A stretch of 57,995 nucleotides of DNA from Nocardioides sp. (GCF_030149505.1 NZ_JASBRN010000035.1:1-57995); one strand, 5' to 3'. Counted from the stretch's first letter, positions 1 through 9,381 are shown. Notes: generated by a model not told the origin, from the sequence alone. Translations and numbers: made by a program.

Positions 1-31
1 GCAAATTTGAACCAGATCCGGCCCCGAGCGT

Positions 32-1840
32 CTACGGGACCAGCTCGCCGGTCTGCACCTTCCACAACGCCGCGTAGGCGCCGTCGAGCGCGATCAACTC
101 GTCGTGGGTGCCGGACTCCACGATCCGCCCCGCGTCCAGGACGTGCACCCGGTGCGCGTGCCGGACGGTGGACAGCCGGTGGGCGACCACGATCGCCGTA
201 CAGCCCTCGGTGGCGACCCGGAGCGAGCGCTGGATGGCGGCCTCGGTCTCGTTGTCGACGGCGCTGGTCGCCTCGTCGAGCACGAGGACCGCCGGGTCGC
301 GCAGGAGCGCCCGGGCCAGGGCGAGCCGCTGCCTCTGGCCTCCTGACAGGGTCACGCCGCGCTCCCCGACGAGGGTGTCGAGCCCGTCGGGCATCCGGTC
401 GACGAACTCCAGCGCGGCGGCCGCCTCGGCCGCGGCCCGCACCTCCTCGCGGGTGGCGTCGGGGCGGCCGTAGGCGATGTTGTCGGCGATGGTCCCGGCG
501 AAGAGGTAGACGTCCTGGGCGACGTACCCGATGGAGCCTCGAAGGGAGTCCCAGTCCAGGTCGCGCACGTCCTGGCCGTCGAGCAGCACCTGGCCGGCCC
601 GGGGGTCGTCGAAGCGCAGCAGCAGCCGCAGCAGCGTGGACTTGCCGGAGCCGGTCGAGCCGACCAGCGCGTGGGTCTCCCCGGCCGGCACCACCAGGTC
701 GACGTCGTGCAGGACGTCGGGCCCCTCGGCGTACCCCGCCCGCACGCGGCGCAGCTCGACAGCGCCCCGCACCGGCCGTGCCAGGGCGGCGCTGCCGGCG
801 GGCACCTCGACCGGCTCGGCGAGGAGCGCCAGGATGCGCGCGGTGGAGGCGCGGCCGCGCTGGTAGAGGTCGAGGACGGTGGCCACCTCGGTCAGCGGCC
901 ACAGCAGCCGCTGGGTCATGAAGACCAGCACGGAGTAGAGCCCGACCTCCAGGTCCCCGCGCAGCGTCGCCCAGCCGCCGAGCAGCAGGGTGCAGGTGAA
1001 GCCGGCGAGGATCGCCATCCGCACCAGCGGCACGAACGCGGCCGAGGAGCGGATCGCCGCGACGTTGGCGGCGCGGTAGGCCAGGGAGGCCTCCTCGACA
1101 CGCTCGCGCTCGCGGTCCTCGGCGGTGAAGGCCTTGATCGTGGCCAGCCCGCCGAGGTTGGCCGAGAGCACGCTCGAGAGGTCGGCGACGGTCTCCCGCA
1201 CCCGGGCGTAGAGCGGCTCGAGGCGGCGCTGGAAGACCAGCGACCCGACGACGATGAGCGGGATCGGCAGGAAGGCCAGCAGCCACAGCTGCCACGAGGC
1301 GAACGCGAAGACGGCCCCCACCAGCACGACGTTGAGGAAGGTCTGGAGGATCGCAGGCGCCCCCACGTCGAGGAACCGCTCGAGCTGGTTCACGTCGTCG
1401 TTGAGCGTCGCGAGCGTGGTCCCCGACGACCGGGCCTCGTGCCAGCCCAGGTGCAGGTGCTGGGCGTGGTCGTACGCCGCCACGCGCAGCTCGTGCTCGA
1501 CCGACTGCGCCAGCCCGCGCCACAGCACGTCGGCGACGTACTGCGACAGCGACTCCACCACCCAGACCACCACGTTGATGACGGCCAGCCAGGCCAGCTG
1601 CGCGTAGCGGGAGTCGACGCCGAGCACCTGCTGGACCAGCGAGTCCTGACCGCGGACGACGACGTCGACCGCCGCGCCGATCAGCAGCTCGGGCATGACG
1701 TCGGCCACCTTGTTGACCGTGGAGGCGACCACCGCCGCGACCAGGCGCGGCCGGTGCTGCTGGTGGCGCTGCCACAGCGCCCGCAGGGGGTGCTCGACAG
1801 ACGTCACGGACGTGCTGGCTGCGGGTGCGGCGGAGGTCAC
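32..1840 (-). CDS. ABC transporter, fused permease/ATP-binding protein (exporter half-transporter)
   Basis: This 602-residue protein has the MsbA/LmrA-type layout. A six-helix exporter membrane domain (about residues 30-320) is followed by a nucleotide-binding domain (about 355-595). The second domain shows Walker [10 protein letters not shown], signature LSGGQRQR, Walker [10 protein letters not shown] and the switch His in VVAHR. The GTG start at 1838-1840 was chosen because the protein begins there with an actinobacterial-type short N-terminus; a much longer open frame runs upstream but is a shadow of other genes. It probably pairs as a homodimer in the membrane and exports an unidentified hydrophobic substrate. 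It sits alone, divergent from the small gene at 1968. Confidence 0.93.
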   Translation of the reverse strand: MTSAAPAASTSVTSVEHPLRALWQRHQQHRPRLVAAVVASTVNKVADVMPELLIGAAVDVVVRGQDSLVQQVLGVDSRYAQLAWLAVINVVVWVVESLSQYVADVLWRGLAQSVEHELRVAAYDHAQHLHLGWHEARSSGTTLATLNDDVNQLERFLDVGAPAILQTFLNVVLVGAVFAFASWQLWLLAFLPIPLIVVGSLVFQRRLEPLYARVRETVADLSSVLSANLGGLATIKAFTAEDRERERVEEASLAYRAANVAAIRSSAAFVPLVRMAILAGFTCTLLLGGWATLRGDLEVGLYSVLVFMTQRLLWPLTEVATVLDLYQRGRASTARILALLAEPVEVPAGSAALARPVRGAVELRRVRAGYAEGPDVLHDVDLVVPAGETHALVGSTGSGKSTLLRLLLRFDDPRAGQVLLDGQDVRDLDWDSLRGSIGYVAQDVYLFAGTIADNIAYGRPDATREEVRAAAEAAAALEFVDRMPDGLDTLVGERGVTLSGGQRQRLALARALLRDPAVLVLDEATSAVDNETEAAIQRSLRVATEGCTAIVVAHRLSTVRHAHRVHVLDAGRIVESGTHDELIALDGAYAALWKVQTGELVP

Positions 1841-1967
1841 GGGAGAGCAGTCTTCCTGTTGGCCTCGCCGGTGCTGGCCACCGGCCGACCAGGACCTACG
1901 CTTGCCCTCGCCCCGGCGATCTCGGGGGCCAGCGACACGGACAGTGATCCGGGAGGGGTGGACCACA

Positions 1968-2240
1968 GTGGACTTCTCGAAGGACGTCTCCGGCGATGCG
2001 CGCGCGACCGCGGCTCGCCTGGACTTCGAGCGCACGGCGACACGCGTCGAGCGGGACGATCCCGCCACGTCCGCCCGGGCGCGCCTGCAGGCGATGTCGC
2101 TGGTTCGCGAGCTGCGCGCGCGCCGCCGCTCGCCGGAGTCGTACGCCGTGGAGCTGGAGTCCTTGACCGACCAGCTGCGCCCGGTGCTGGACGGCCCGGG
2201 CGCCCCGCTGGCCGCTGCGCCCGCCGGCGCACCGTCCTGA
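1968..2240 (+). CDS. small conserved hypothetical protein
   Basis: This 90-residue, Arg/Ala-rich soluble protein is predicted to be mostly helical. I recognise no domain, signal peptide or membrane segment. The GTG start at 1968 is preceded by a purine-rich GGGAGGGG at a proper distance, which supports translation, and third positions are strongly G/C. It is 30 bp upstream of the gluconokinase and on the same strand, so the two may be cotranscribed. Function is unknown. Confidence 0.55.
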   Translation: MDFSKDVSGDARATAARLDFERTATRVERDDPATSARARLQAMSLVRELRARRRSPESYAVELESLTDQLRPVLDGPGAPLAAAPAGAPS

Positions 2241-2269
2241 GCCTGAGCCGCACGCCCGGGTAGCCGATC

Positions 2270-2755
2270 GTGCTCCTCGTGGTGATGGGTGTGTCCGGGA
2301 GCGGGAAGTCGACCGTCGGGTCCGCCCTCGCGGCCCGGCTCGACGTGCCGTTCGTGGACGGTGACGACCTGCACCCGGCGGCCAACGTCGACCGGATGCG
2401 CGCGGGCGAGCCGCTGACCGACGAGGACCGTCGCCCGTGGCTGGACGCGGTCGGCGCCTGGCTGGCCGCGCACCCCGACGGCGGTGTGACGGCGTGCTCG
2501 GCGCTGCGCCGCTCCTACCGCGACCGGCTGCGGACGCACGCCCCGTCCGCGTGGTTCGTGCACCTCGACGGCGACCCCGCGCTGGTGGCCGAGCGGCAGT
2601 CCGCGCGCCGCGGCCACTTCATGCCCGCCTCCCTGCAGGCCTCCCAGCAGGCGACCCTCGAGCCGTTGGACCCGGACGAGGCCGGGGTCCGCGTCGACGT
2701 CGCCCTCCCACCCGACGCGCTGGTCGAGCACGTCCTCGCGCTGCTGCCCGACTGA
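2270..2755 (+). CDS. gntK: gluconokinase (GntK family)
   Basis: This 161-residue P-loop kinase phosphorylates D-gluconate to 6-phosphogluconate for the pentose phosphate or Entner-Doudoroff route. The sequence shows the family P-loop GVSGSGKST at residues 7-15, the VDGDDLHP substrate motif near 29-36, a CSALRRSYRDRLR stretch and the RRGHFMPASLQ segment typical of thermoresistant gluconokinases. Length matches the family (about 160-175). The GTG start at 2270 leaves only one residue before the conserved LLVVMGVSG strand. No gluconate transporter or regulator is beside it. Confidence 0.93.
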   Translation: MLLVVMGVSGSGKSTVGSALAARLDVPFVDGDDLHPAANVDRMRAGEPLTDEDRRPWLDAVGAWLAAHPDGGVTACSALRRSYRDRLRTHAPSAWFVHLDGDPALVAERQSARRGHFMPASLQASQQATLEPLDPDEAGVRVDVALPPDALVEHVLALLPD

Positions 2756-2845
2756 GCGCCCACCTGGAGGACTTCGCCCCGAGGGGTATATCCCCAGCGT
2801 CGGACACCGCGTCATCCTGAGGCGTTCCCCCACCGCAGGAGTCCA

Positions 2846-3187
2846 GTGACCAGCACCCCCGCCCCCGAGGACGTCTTCCTCGAGGTCGTCCAGCACCCCG
2901 ACCGGACCGTCGTCGTCTGCTCCGGCGAGATCGACGTCCGCACCGCCCCGGAGCTGCGCCAGGCCCTCTTCGACCCCGAGGTCGTGGGAGCTCCGCTCGT
3001 GGTCGTCGACCTCGCGCGGGTGAGCTTCCTGGACTCCGTCGGCATCGGTGCGCTCGTGGCGGCCCGGCGCTGGCTGACCTCGCGCGGCACCGGCCTGGTG
3101 CTGGTCTGCGGTGACACCCAGCCGCGGCGGGTCCTCACGATGACCGGGCTGCACAAGGTCTTCGACATCGCCCTGCCCGACGCCTGA
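2846..3187 (+). CDS. STAS-domain anti-sigma factor antagonist
   Basis: This 113-residue protein is a single STAS domain of the SpoIIAA/RsbV type. The phosphorylatable serine lies in the conserved FLDSVGIGAL motif near residues 57-66, preceded by the CSGEIDVRTAP strand-helix typical of the family. Such proteins bind an anti-sigma kinase in the dephosphorylated state and so free an alternative sigma factor. No partner kinase or sigma gene is in the window, so it probably acts in trans. The GTG start follows a GCAGGAG ribosome-binding site. Confidence 0.9.
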   Translation: MTSTPAPEDVFLEVVQHPDRTVVVCSGEIDVRTAPELRQALFDPEVVGAPLVVVDLARVSFLDSVGIGALVAARRWLTSRGTGLVLVCGDTQPRRVLTMTGLHKVFDIALPDA

Positions 3188-3195
3188 GCGACCCC

Positions 3196-4320
3196 TCAGC
3201 CGCGCCGCACCCCGCCGTAGATCCCCCGCTTCACCACGAGCGGCTGCAGCGCCCGCTCGACGACCGCGCGCGGGATCCGGAACGCCCGACCCCCCTTGTC
3301 GAAGACCTCGAGACCGCTGCGTTGCGGCCCCAACACCGAGCCCCAGCGCCGCCCGGGCAGCGTGACCTCGCGCAGCGGCTCCCCCGCCAGGTGGGCGCGG
3401 ACGTTGCGCGCCAGGACCGAGTGCTGGAAGTTGCGGGCGGTCGAGCGCAGCGGGTCGGTGGCGGCGACGTCGCCGATCGCGAAGACGCCGTCCGTCCCGG
3501 GCACCCGCAGGTCGAGCCCGGTCCGCACGAACCCCCGATCGTCGAGCACCTCGGCCGGCAGCCAGCCGGTGTGCGGGCGCACCCGCCCCACGGCCCAGAG
3601 CACCAGGTCGGCGGGGGCGTCGGGCTGACCGGTGCTCCAGCGCACCGGGCCGGCGCACGGCTCGTCTCCGTCCGGCAGCACCGCACGGTGGCCCGGGTGC
3701 AGCGCGACCCCGGCCTCCTCCAGCCGCCGGCGTACCTTCGCCCAGGTGCGGCCGGGGTGCTGCGGCAGCGCCCGCTCGCCGGGGAACCACAGCGAGACCT
3801 GCTTGTCGGGCCAGCGCACCGCCAGGTTGTACGCCGCCGAGACCGCGGCCGCGCCGCCCCCGACCACGGCGACCGTGGCGGCTGCCGCGACCTGGGCGTG
3901 CCGGGCGGCGAGGTCGGCGGCGACCGCCGCGTCGTCGCGCAGCCCGTCGGAGCGCCAGAACCCGTTGGCGACGCCGGTCGCGACCACGAGCACGTCCCAG
4001 CCGAGCGTGCCGGTGGTGCCGTCGGCGTGCTCGACCGTGACCTCGCGGGCGTCGAGGTCGGCCGACACCAGCCGCCCGTGGACCACGTCGACGGGGTCGA
4101 GGCGGCGGAAGGCGCGGTAGTCGATCCGGTAGTCGCGCGACCAGGCGCCGGGGTCGGCGAGCCGCAGCCCGAGCTCCTGGCCGCTGACCAGCCCCGTCGT
4201 CGGCGAGACGCCGGTGACCGCGAGGTCGCGGTGCCGCGCGAGCGCGCCGGCGGTGAGGACCCCCGTGTCGCCGAGACCGGCGACCAGGACCCGGGTCCGG
4301 GCCGGGCCGCCGCTAGCCAC
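3196..4320 (-). CDS. FAD/NAD(P)-dependent oxidoreductase (NDH-2/AIF-like)
   Basis: This 374-residue pyridine-nucleotide-disulphide oxidoreductase-fold protein resembles type II NADH dehydrogenases and AIF/FSP1-like quinone reductases. It has an N-terminal Rossmann motif VLVAGLGDTG, where a typical GxGxxG is slightly degenerate. A second dinucleotide-binding motif VAVVGGGAAAVS lies mid-protein, and the FAD-binding ATG and GVFAIGDVA motifs are both visible. There is no redox CxxC. The start overlaps the stop of the upstream DUF1295 gene by 8 bp, so the two are translationally coupled. The electron acceptor and in vivo role are not evident from sequence. Confidence 0.85.
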   Translation of the reverse strand: MASGGPARTRVLVAGLGDTGVLTAGALARHRDLAVTGVSPTTGLVSGQELGLRLADPGAWSRDYRIDYRAFRRLDPVDVVHGRLVSADLDAREVTVEHADGTTGTLGWDVLVVATGVANGFWRSDGLRDDAAVAADLAARHAQVAAAATVAVVGGGAAAVSAAYNLAVRWPDKQVSLWFPGERALPQHPGRTWAKVRRRLEEAGVALHPGHRAVLPDGDEPCAGPVRWSTGQPDAPADLVLWAVGRVRPHTGWLPAEVLDDRGFVRTGLDLRVPGTDGVFAIGDVAATDPLRSTARNFQHSVLARNVRAHLAGEPLREVTLPGRRWGSVLGPQRSGLEVFDKGGRAFRIPRAVVERALQPLVVKRGIYGGVRRG

Positions 4321-5209
4321 GGCGCGGCGGGCGCGGGAGCAGCATCGGCACGGTGTCGATGACGTCCTGGTAGCCCGGGCGCCGCTCGAGGCTGCGCTGC
4401 TCCATCATCGGGATGCTCGCCCCCAGGAACATCGCCACCATCGCGACCATCCCGAGGACCTGCCACCACCACACCTCGGGCGCGGCGGAGAGCCCGAAGA
4501 GCGCCAGCGAGGTCCACATGAGGATCTCGCCGAGGTAGTTCGGGTGCCGCGACCACGCCCACAGCCCGGTGGTGAGCGACTCGCCGGGCTGCTTGGTGCG
4601 GGCGAAGCGGTGCTGCTGGGTGTCGGAGACCAGCTGGAGCAGCACGGCGCCGACCCCGACCACCAGCGCCACGACGTCGAGCACGCCCCAAGCCCGGTCG
4701 GAGCGGGTCACGTAGTAGACCGGCACCATCGCGGCGAAGACCTGGAGGGTCGGGAAGACGTGGATCGCCATGAGGTCGACCGGCACCGCCATCGCGGGGT
4801 TCTTGTCCCGCAGCAGCGGGTAGCGCCAGTCCTCGTGGTGCAGGCCCGGCCAGGAGTAGACCCAGTTGGCGGTCAGCCGGACCGCCCAGAGCCAGAGCAC
4901 GACGGAGAGCAGCGCGTAGCGCACGCCGTCCGCGCCGGCGTCGCGCTCGAGCCACCAGTAGACGGCGAGCAGCGGCGGGATGACCGACCAGTAGGCGTCG
5001 TAGCAGGAGGAGTTGCGCACGATCCGGCTGCCCGCGAAGACCACCAGCGTCGCGACCAGGTCGGCGAGGAGCGTGTCGAGCAGCAGCCACTCGGTGTCCG
5101 GGCCGAGCTCGAGCCAGGCCAGGGCCGCCGCCACCGCCACGACGTAGAGGACGGTGACGATGGCGAGCGAGGCCCCGCGGCTGCGGACGGGTGCGCTGGT
5201 GTCGTGCAT
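4313..5209 (-). CDS. DUF1295 integral membrane protein (steroid 5-alpha-reductase-like fold)
   Basis: This 298-residue polytopic membrane protein has about seven hydrophobic segments. It carries the DUF1295 signature near its C-terminus, SRHPNYLGEILMW, preceded by a conserved QQHRFARTK stretch. The family is related to ICMT and steroid 5-alpha-reductase enzymes that act on lipid substrates in the membrane, and the HPNYxGE motif is the likely NAD(P)H/substrate site. It is coupled to the FAD oxidoreductase by an 8-bp overlap. A palindrome matching the KstR consensus lies 9 bp upstream of the ATG and no Shine-Dalgarno is visible, so the mRNA may be leaderless or nearly so. Confidence 0.87.
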   Translation of the reverse strand: MHDTSAPVRSRGASLAIVTVLYVVAVAAALAWLELGPDTEWLLLDTLLADLVATLVVFAGSRIVRNSSCYDAYWSVIPPLLAVYWWLERDAGADGVRYALLSVVLWLWAVRLTANWVYSWPGLHHEDWRYPLLRDKNPAMAVPVDLMAIHVFPTLQVFAAMVPVYYVTRSDRAWGVLDVVALVVGVGAVLLQLVSDTQQHRFARTKQPGESLTTGLWAWSRHPNYLGEILMWTSLALFGLSAAPEVWWWQVLGMVAMVAMFLGASIPMMEQRSLERRPGYQDVIDTVPMLLPRPPRRG

Positions 5210-5217
5210 GGCCGAAT

Positions 5218-5231
5218 TAGAACGTGTTCCA
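5218..5231. promoter_or_regulatory. KstR-like operator upstream of the DUF1295 gene
   Basis: The 14-mer TAGAACGTGTTCCA fits the published KstR consensus TnnAACnnGTTnnA exactly. KstR represses sterol catabolism genes in mycolata and related actinobacteria. The site is 9 bp upstream of the DUF1295 start, where a bound repressor would block the promoter. The match is seen directly; the regulator assignment is inference, since the motif is short and no kstR gene is in the window. Confidence 0.45.
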
Positions 5232-5282
5232 CATCACGTCGTCCAGCACCGCTGGACCGATCCGCTTCCCCGGCCCGGCCAT

Positions 5283-5530
5283 GATGGCCCGCTGAGCAGC
5301 CTCCCCGACCGCGACCGGCTCCCCGACCAGGTGTGGGACCTGCTCGCCCTCGGCGGCGGCGCCGCCGGTAGACCGCTGCGGCGGCCGGCCCGAGCCATGC
5401 GGTCGAGGTCGAGCTGCCGCTCCACGAGGCCGCCCCGGTCGGCGCCGCGGTGCGGGTCTCGGCTGCCCCGGGGGCCTCGGCGTGGGCCGTCCCCGGTGCC
5501 CTCGGCCCCGCCTGGGTCGGATCCCACTGA
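5283..5530 (+). pseudogene. possible frameshifted remnant of a small gene
   Basis: The 360 bp between the DUF1295 gene and the amidase hold no intact gene. Two adjacent reading frames show actinobacterial coding bias. One reads DRDRLPDQVWDLLALGGG at about 5295-5365. The other reads HAVEVELPLHEAAPVGA from about 5398 to a TGA at 5528-5530. Joining them needs one frameshift near 5370-5395. No family was recognised, so this may be a decayed small gene or chance. Confidence 0.22.
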
Positions 5531-5592
5531 CCCCACACGTCACACCCGCCACGCGGGCGACCTCCCACGATCACCCGGTCGGTCTTGCGACC

Positions 5593-7323
5593 ATGCGGGA
5601 CGTGACTGAGCCGACCCCCCAAACCCCGACCAGTCGCCGCACCCTCGCCAAGGCCGGCGTCGCCGCCGCGGTGGGCGTCGGCGCCGTTGGCACCGCGGTG
5701 CGCCTGACCCAGCACGACGACGGCCCCGCGGACCGCCCCGGCGGCGCGCTGGTCCTCTCGGCCGACGACGGGTCCGACATCGCGGCGCTCGAGGTCCCGC
5801 TCGAGCTGGGCGCGGCCCGTGGCGGCGTGCGGGAGACCGACGCCCTGCCGACCTCGCTCTACTCGATGGTCGGCGTCACCTGGCGCGGCGACGCCTCTCC
5901 CCAGGTGTGGGCCCGGGCCCGTCGCAGCGACGGCTGGACCGACTGGACCCGGATGCCGGTCCTCGAGGACCGGCCCGAGTCCGACGCGTGGCGCGCGGAC
6001 CGGCACGGCACCGCGGCCTGGTGGGTCGGCCCGAGCCGGTCGGTCCAGGTCCGGGTCGCCGGCGCCGTACCCCCGGGGATGCGGCTGGTGCTGCTCCACC
6101 CCGCCTCCCGCCCCGAGGACGAGATGGGGATCACCGCGGCGCGCTCCACCGCCGCCGACGACGTGCAGGCGCCCCGACCGGAGATCGCCTCCCGGGCGCG
6201 CTGGGGCGCCGAGGAGTCGTGGCGCAACGGCCGGCCTAGCTACGAGTCGACGATCGAGCAGGTGCACGTGCACCACACGGCCAGCGGCAACGACTACAGC
6301 CGCACCGACGTCCCGGCCCTGATCCGCGGCTTCTACCGCTACCACACCAAGAGCCTGGGCTGGTCGGACCTGGCCTACAACTTCCTGGTCGACAAGTTCG
6401 GCCGGATCTGGGAGGGCCGCGCGGGCGGCGTGGCCCGCAACGTGCGCGGCGCGCACACCCTGGGCTTCAACTCCGACTCCTGCGGCATCGCCGCGATCGG
6501 CAACTACGAGCAGGTCCAGGCCCCCGACGCCGTCGTGCGCGGCGTCGCCGCGGTGGCCGCCTGGAAGCTCGACCTGCACGACCGCAAGGCCCGGGGACGT
6601 ACGACGGTGCGCTCGGAGGGCTCGGACAAGTACCGCTCCGGCGCGATGGCCACGCTGCGCGTCATCGACGGGCACCGCGACACCAACGACACCTCCTGCC
6701 CCGGCTCGAACCTCTACCGCAGGCTCCCCGACATCCGGGCCCGCGCGCACGAGCTGATGACGAAGCCCCCGGCACCCTCGAACGTCGTGGTGCAGCAGCC
6801 CGCCGACGTCGCCGGCGCCGCCCTGGTCGGTCGAGCCCTGAAGATGGTCGCCGGCCGCTACGACCCCGAGAACGCCCGGTCCCGCTACCAGTGGCTGCGC
6901 GACGGCACCCCCGTGCCGGACGCCACGACGTGGCGCTACCTGTGCCGCGAGGCCGACCTCGGTCGCCGCCTCTCGGTCCGCGTGACCACCTCGGCCCCCG
7001 GGCGCGACCCGGTCCTCCAGGTCGTGGAGGGTGGCCGGGTCCAGTCCCCTGTCGAGCTGCAGGTCAAGACCCGCCGCCGCGGTGGCCGGCTGCGCGCCAA
7101 GGTCTCGGTCACCAGCCCCGACGGCATCAGCGTCGAGCCGACCGGCAGCGTCTCGCTCACCATCGGCGGGCGCACCGTCGAGCGCCGCGTGCGCGACCTC
7201 GACAAGCCGATCTGGTTCGGCCGCGGCCAGCCGCTCAGGCCGAAGGCGACCCGGCTGGTCGTCACCTACTCCGGCGACCGGCGGTTCCAGGCGCGGGAAG
7301 TGCGGCGGACGGTCAGGCCGTAG
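5593..7323 (+). CDS. Tat-exported peptidoglycan recognition protein / N-acetylmuramoyl-L-alanine amidase
   Basis: This 576-residue secreted protein cleaves or binds peptidoglycan stem peptides. The N-terminus has a twin-arginine signal (SRRTLAK followed by a short Ala/Gly hydrophobic stretch). The Amidase_2/PGRP domain spans roughly residues 195-395, with zinc-ligand histidines in VHVHHTASG and DGHRDTNDTSCPG. A long N-terminal beta-rich region precedes it, and a C-terminal bacterial Ig-like part (about 400-576) probably contacts the wall. The ATG at 5593 was preferred over an upstream in-frame start because it places the Tat motif near the N-terminus. No lysin partner is adjacent. Confidence 0.9.
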   Translation: MRDVTEPTPQTPTSRRTLAKAGVAAAVGVGAVGTAVRLTQHDDGPADRPGGALVLSADDGSDIAALEVPLELGAARGGVRETDALPTSLYSMVGVTWRGDASPQVWARARRSDGWTDWTRMPVLEDRPESDAWRADRHGTAAWWVGPSRSVQVRVAGAVPPGMRLVLLHPASRPEDEMGITAARSTAADDVQAPRPEIASRARWGAEESWRNGRPSYESTIEQVHVHHTASGNDYSRTDVPALIRGFYRYHTKSLGWSDLAYNFLVDKFGRIWEGRAGGVARNVRGAHTLGFNSDSCGIAAIGNYEQVQAPDAVVRGVAAVAAWKLDLHDRKARGRTTVRSEGSDKYRSGAMATLRVIDGHRDTNDTSCPGSNLYRRLPDIRARAHELMTKPPAPSNVVVQQPADVAGAALVGRALKMVAGRYDPENARSRYQWLRDGTPVPDATTWRYLCREADLGRRLSVRVTTSAPGRDPVLQVVEGGRVQSPVELQVKTRRRGGRLRAKVSVTSPDGISVEPTGSVSLTIGGRTVERRVRDLDKPIWFGRGQPLRPKATRLVVTYSGDRRFQAREVRRTVRP

Positions 7324-7379
7324 GGCTCGTGGGCCGCGCCGACCGCGGCGGGGTGCCGTCCTTCCGCGACGGCCGCCGA

Positions 7380-7422
7380 CCGGAGTGCTGGTGACGCACC
7401 TGGAGCGTCAGGGGCACTCCGG
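7380..7422. terminator. bidirectional stem-loop terminator
   Basis: Perfect 9-bp arms CCGGAGTGC and GCACTCCGG enclose an inner TGACGC/GCGTCA stem. The structure lies between the convergent amidase and YnfA-family genes. There is no U-tract, as is common in actinobacteria. Confidence 0.6.
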
Positions 7423-7497
7423 TCGCGCCCGGGGCGCCTGCCGGCCCGGGCACCGACCCGCACCCGATCTCCCGGGACCGTGGCGATCAACCGAGTC

Positions 7498-7833
7498 TCA
7501 GGCCGAGCGCGGGGCGTACATGATCAGCGCCACGCCCACCAGGCACACCAGGGCGCCGCTGACGTCCCACCGGTCGGGCCGGAACCCGTCGACGACCATC
7601 CCCCACAGCAGCGAGCCGGCGACGAAGACACCGCCGTACGCCGCCAGGATCCGCCCGAAGTTCGCGTCCGGCTGCAGGGTCGCCACGAAGCCGTAGATCC
7701 CGAGCGCGATGACGCCCGCGCCGATCCACAGCCAGCCGCGGTGCTCGCGCACGCCCTGCCAGACCAGCCAGGCGCCACCGATCTCGGCGAGCGCCGCGGC
7801 AGCGAAGAGCACGATCGACCGCGCGGTGTCCAT
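7498..7833 (-). CDS. YnfA/UPF0060 family small membrane protein
   Basis: This 111-residue protein has four hydrophobic helices and the hallmark UPF0060 segments [21 protein letters not shown] and [15 protein letters not shown]. Members resemble small-multidrug-resistance transporters in size and topology, but their substrate is not established. Length is typical (about 105-112). It is a single gene convergent with the amidase. Confidence 0.9.
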   Translation of the reverse strand: MDTARSIVLFAAAALAEIGGAWLVWQGVREHRGWLWIGAGVIALGIYGFVATLQPDANFGRILAAYGGVFVAGSLLWGMVVDGFRPDRWDVSGALVCLVGVALIMYAPRSA

Positions 7834-8021
7834 GGGCCCATCCTCCCAGGCCGCGCTGTTGCCCTCGCGTGGCCGAGGAGGCGAGCAGTGCCCCGATGTT
7901 GCCGAGACGTGGTGTGGAGGAGGCGTGCGCGTGAGCGGCCCGTGGTCCCGGCCCGACCAGAGTTCTACCCATCAACCGGAGCCGCACCGAGCGGCTCCCC
8001 CACCTCCCCAGGAGCAACACC

Positions 8022-8624
8022 ATGGCTGCCAACCGCCGCAAGGTCCTCGTCCCCCTCGCCACCCTGATGGTCGCCGGCACCGTCGCCGTCGGCTCGGGTG
8101 CGAGCTTCACCTCGACCACCGCCTCGACCACCTCGGTCACCTCCGGCGCGGTCACCCACGTCAACGACAAGACCAGCCTGGCCATCACGAACATCAAGGA
8201 CCGCGATGTCGTGACCGGTTCCGTGACCATCACCAACACCGGCTCGCTGCCCTCGACGCTGACGATTGCCGAGACCGGGGTCACCGCGACCAACCCGTTC
8301 ATCCCCGGCGACCTCAAGCTCAAGCTGACCAAGACCGTGGCCGGGGTCACCTCGCCCGTCTTCGACGGCAACTTCGGCGACATGGTCGACGGCGCCACCT
8401 ACCAGCTCGGTTCGCTCGCCGCGGACCCCGACGGTGCCGGCAGCGCCCTCGGCGGCCAGATCACCGTCAACTTCGAGGTCACGCTGGTCGAGACGACGAA
8501 CAACACCAACGAGGGCAAGGACGCACTGGCCGGCTTCCAGTGGGTCTCGACCCAGACCGCCGGCGAGAACCGCGGCTTCATCGGCACGCTCAACAACGCC
8601 GTGGGCTTCGGCTCCGGCAACTGA
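8022..8624 (+). CDS. TasA/CalY-like secreted protein with SipW-type signal peptide
   Basis: This 200-residue protein begins with a basic n-region and a hydrophobic stretch ending in GSGASFTSTTAS, the pattern of SipW-dependent signal peptides. A beta-rich domain follows, with NTGSLPSTLTI and a late VNFEVTLVET strand, as in camelysin/TasA-type fibre proteins. It probably is exported and processed by the SipW-like peptidase encoded 115 bp downstream. A stem-loop separates the two genes and may lower expression of the peptidase relative to this substrate. The Ig-repeat protein at 9505 has a similar signal. Fibre formation itself is inference. Confidence 0.78.
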   Translation: MAANRRKVLVPLATLMVAGTVAVGSGASFTSTTASTTSVTSGAVTHVNDKTSLAITNIKDRDVVTGSVTITNTGSLPSTLTIAETGVTATNPFIPGDLKLKLTKTVAGVTSPVFDGNFGDMVDGATYQLGSLAADPDGAGSALGGQITVNFEVTLVETTNNTNEGKDALAGFQWVSTQTAGENRGFIGTLNNAVGFGSGN

Positions 8625-8655
8625 TCCACCAGCAGCACCCCGGTCCCTGAGGAGG

Positions 8656-8685
8656 GTCGGCCCGCCCCGGCACCGGCGGGCCGAC
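8656..8685. terminator. intercistronic stem-loop
   Basis: An 11-bp perfect stem, GTCGGCCCGCC pairing with GGCGGGCCGAC around an 8-nt loop, sits 32 bp after the TasA-like stop codon and before the peptidase gene. It could terminate partially or protect the upstream mRNA. Confidence 0.6.
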
Positions 8686-8739
8686 ACACCGGACCCGATC
8701 CAGCCCCCCGTCCCACCGCGACACCGAGAGGTCCGTCCC

Positions 8740-9381
8740 ATGACGATCATCAGCGCCACGCCCACCGCGAGCCACAAGGCTCGCAACCGTGGCTCTCGCG
8801 CGGGCGGCCTCCTCGTGAACGTCGGTCTCGCCGTCACCTTCCTGGCAGCCCTCGGCTTCCTGGTGCCCAGCCTGATGGGTCTCCAGCGCTACGTCATCAT
8901 GGGCGGGTCGATGGAGGGGACCTACGACCTCGGGTCGGTCGTCTTCTCCGAGGTGGTGCCCACCTCGGAGCTCGCAGTGGGGGACGTCATCACCTATGTC
9001 CCTCCGGCGGAGTCCGGCATCAGCACGCTGGTGACCCACCGCATCGTCGAGATCGACGGGGACGAGTACCGCACCCAGGGCGACGCCAACGCCAAGGTCG
9101 ACCCCTGGACCTTCCAGCTCACCGCAGCCACCCAGCCTCGCGTGGTCACCCACGTCCCGTACGTCGGGTTCGCCTTCATGGCCCTCGCCGACCGTGGCAC
9201 CCGCATGGCCCTGATCGGCATCCCGGCGGGCCTGATCGCGCTGTGGAGCCTCGTCGAGCTGGCTCGGGCACTCCGCCCCGGCAGCCGGCGCGAGGACGAC
9301 GCAGCCGTCGACCGGGCGGACGACGCCACCGACAGCAGTCCCGGGGCCGTCCCCGACGTCACCGACCTCGTCCCGGCCTGA
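8740..9381 (+). CDS. sipW: signal peptidase I, SipW (ER-type) family
   Basis: This 213-residue membrane peptidase cleaves signal peptides on the outer face of the membrane. A hydrophobic helix near residues 28-50 is followed by the nucleophile motif VIMGGSMEGTYD. The conserved second box VTHRIVEIDGD has His where bacterial LepB-type enzymes have the catalytic Lys, which identifies the ER/SipW type. The next conserved box contains TQGDANAKVDPW. A second hydrophobic segment near the C-terminus is followed by an acidic tail. Its likely substrates are the flanking secreted proteins at 8022 and 9505. The ATG at 8740 was chosen because it gives a short cytosolic leader. Confidence 0.88.
   Translation: MTIISATPTASHKARNRGSRAGGLLVNVGLAVTFLAALGFLVPSLMGLQRYVIMGGSMEGTYDLGSVVFSEVVPTSELAVGDVITYVPPAESGISTLVTHRIVEIDGDEYRTQGDANAKVDPWTFQLTAATQPRVVTHVPYVGFAFMALADRGTRMALIGIPAGLIALWSLVELARALRPGSRREDDAAVDRADDATDSSPGAVPDVTDLVPA

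Noticed and set aside
2781..2797. GGGGTATATCCCC as a CsoR operator upstream of the STAS gene
   Set aside because: The arms are only four G/C and the centre differs from the TACCC-n-GGGTA pattern; no copper gene is near.
32..3790. Very long minus-strand open frame reaching far upstream of the ABC transporter
   Set aside because: Only its last 602 codons show family motifs; the rest mirrors genes on the other strand.
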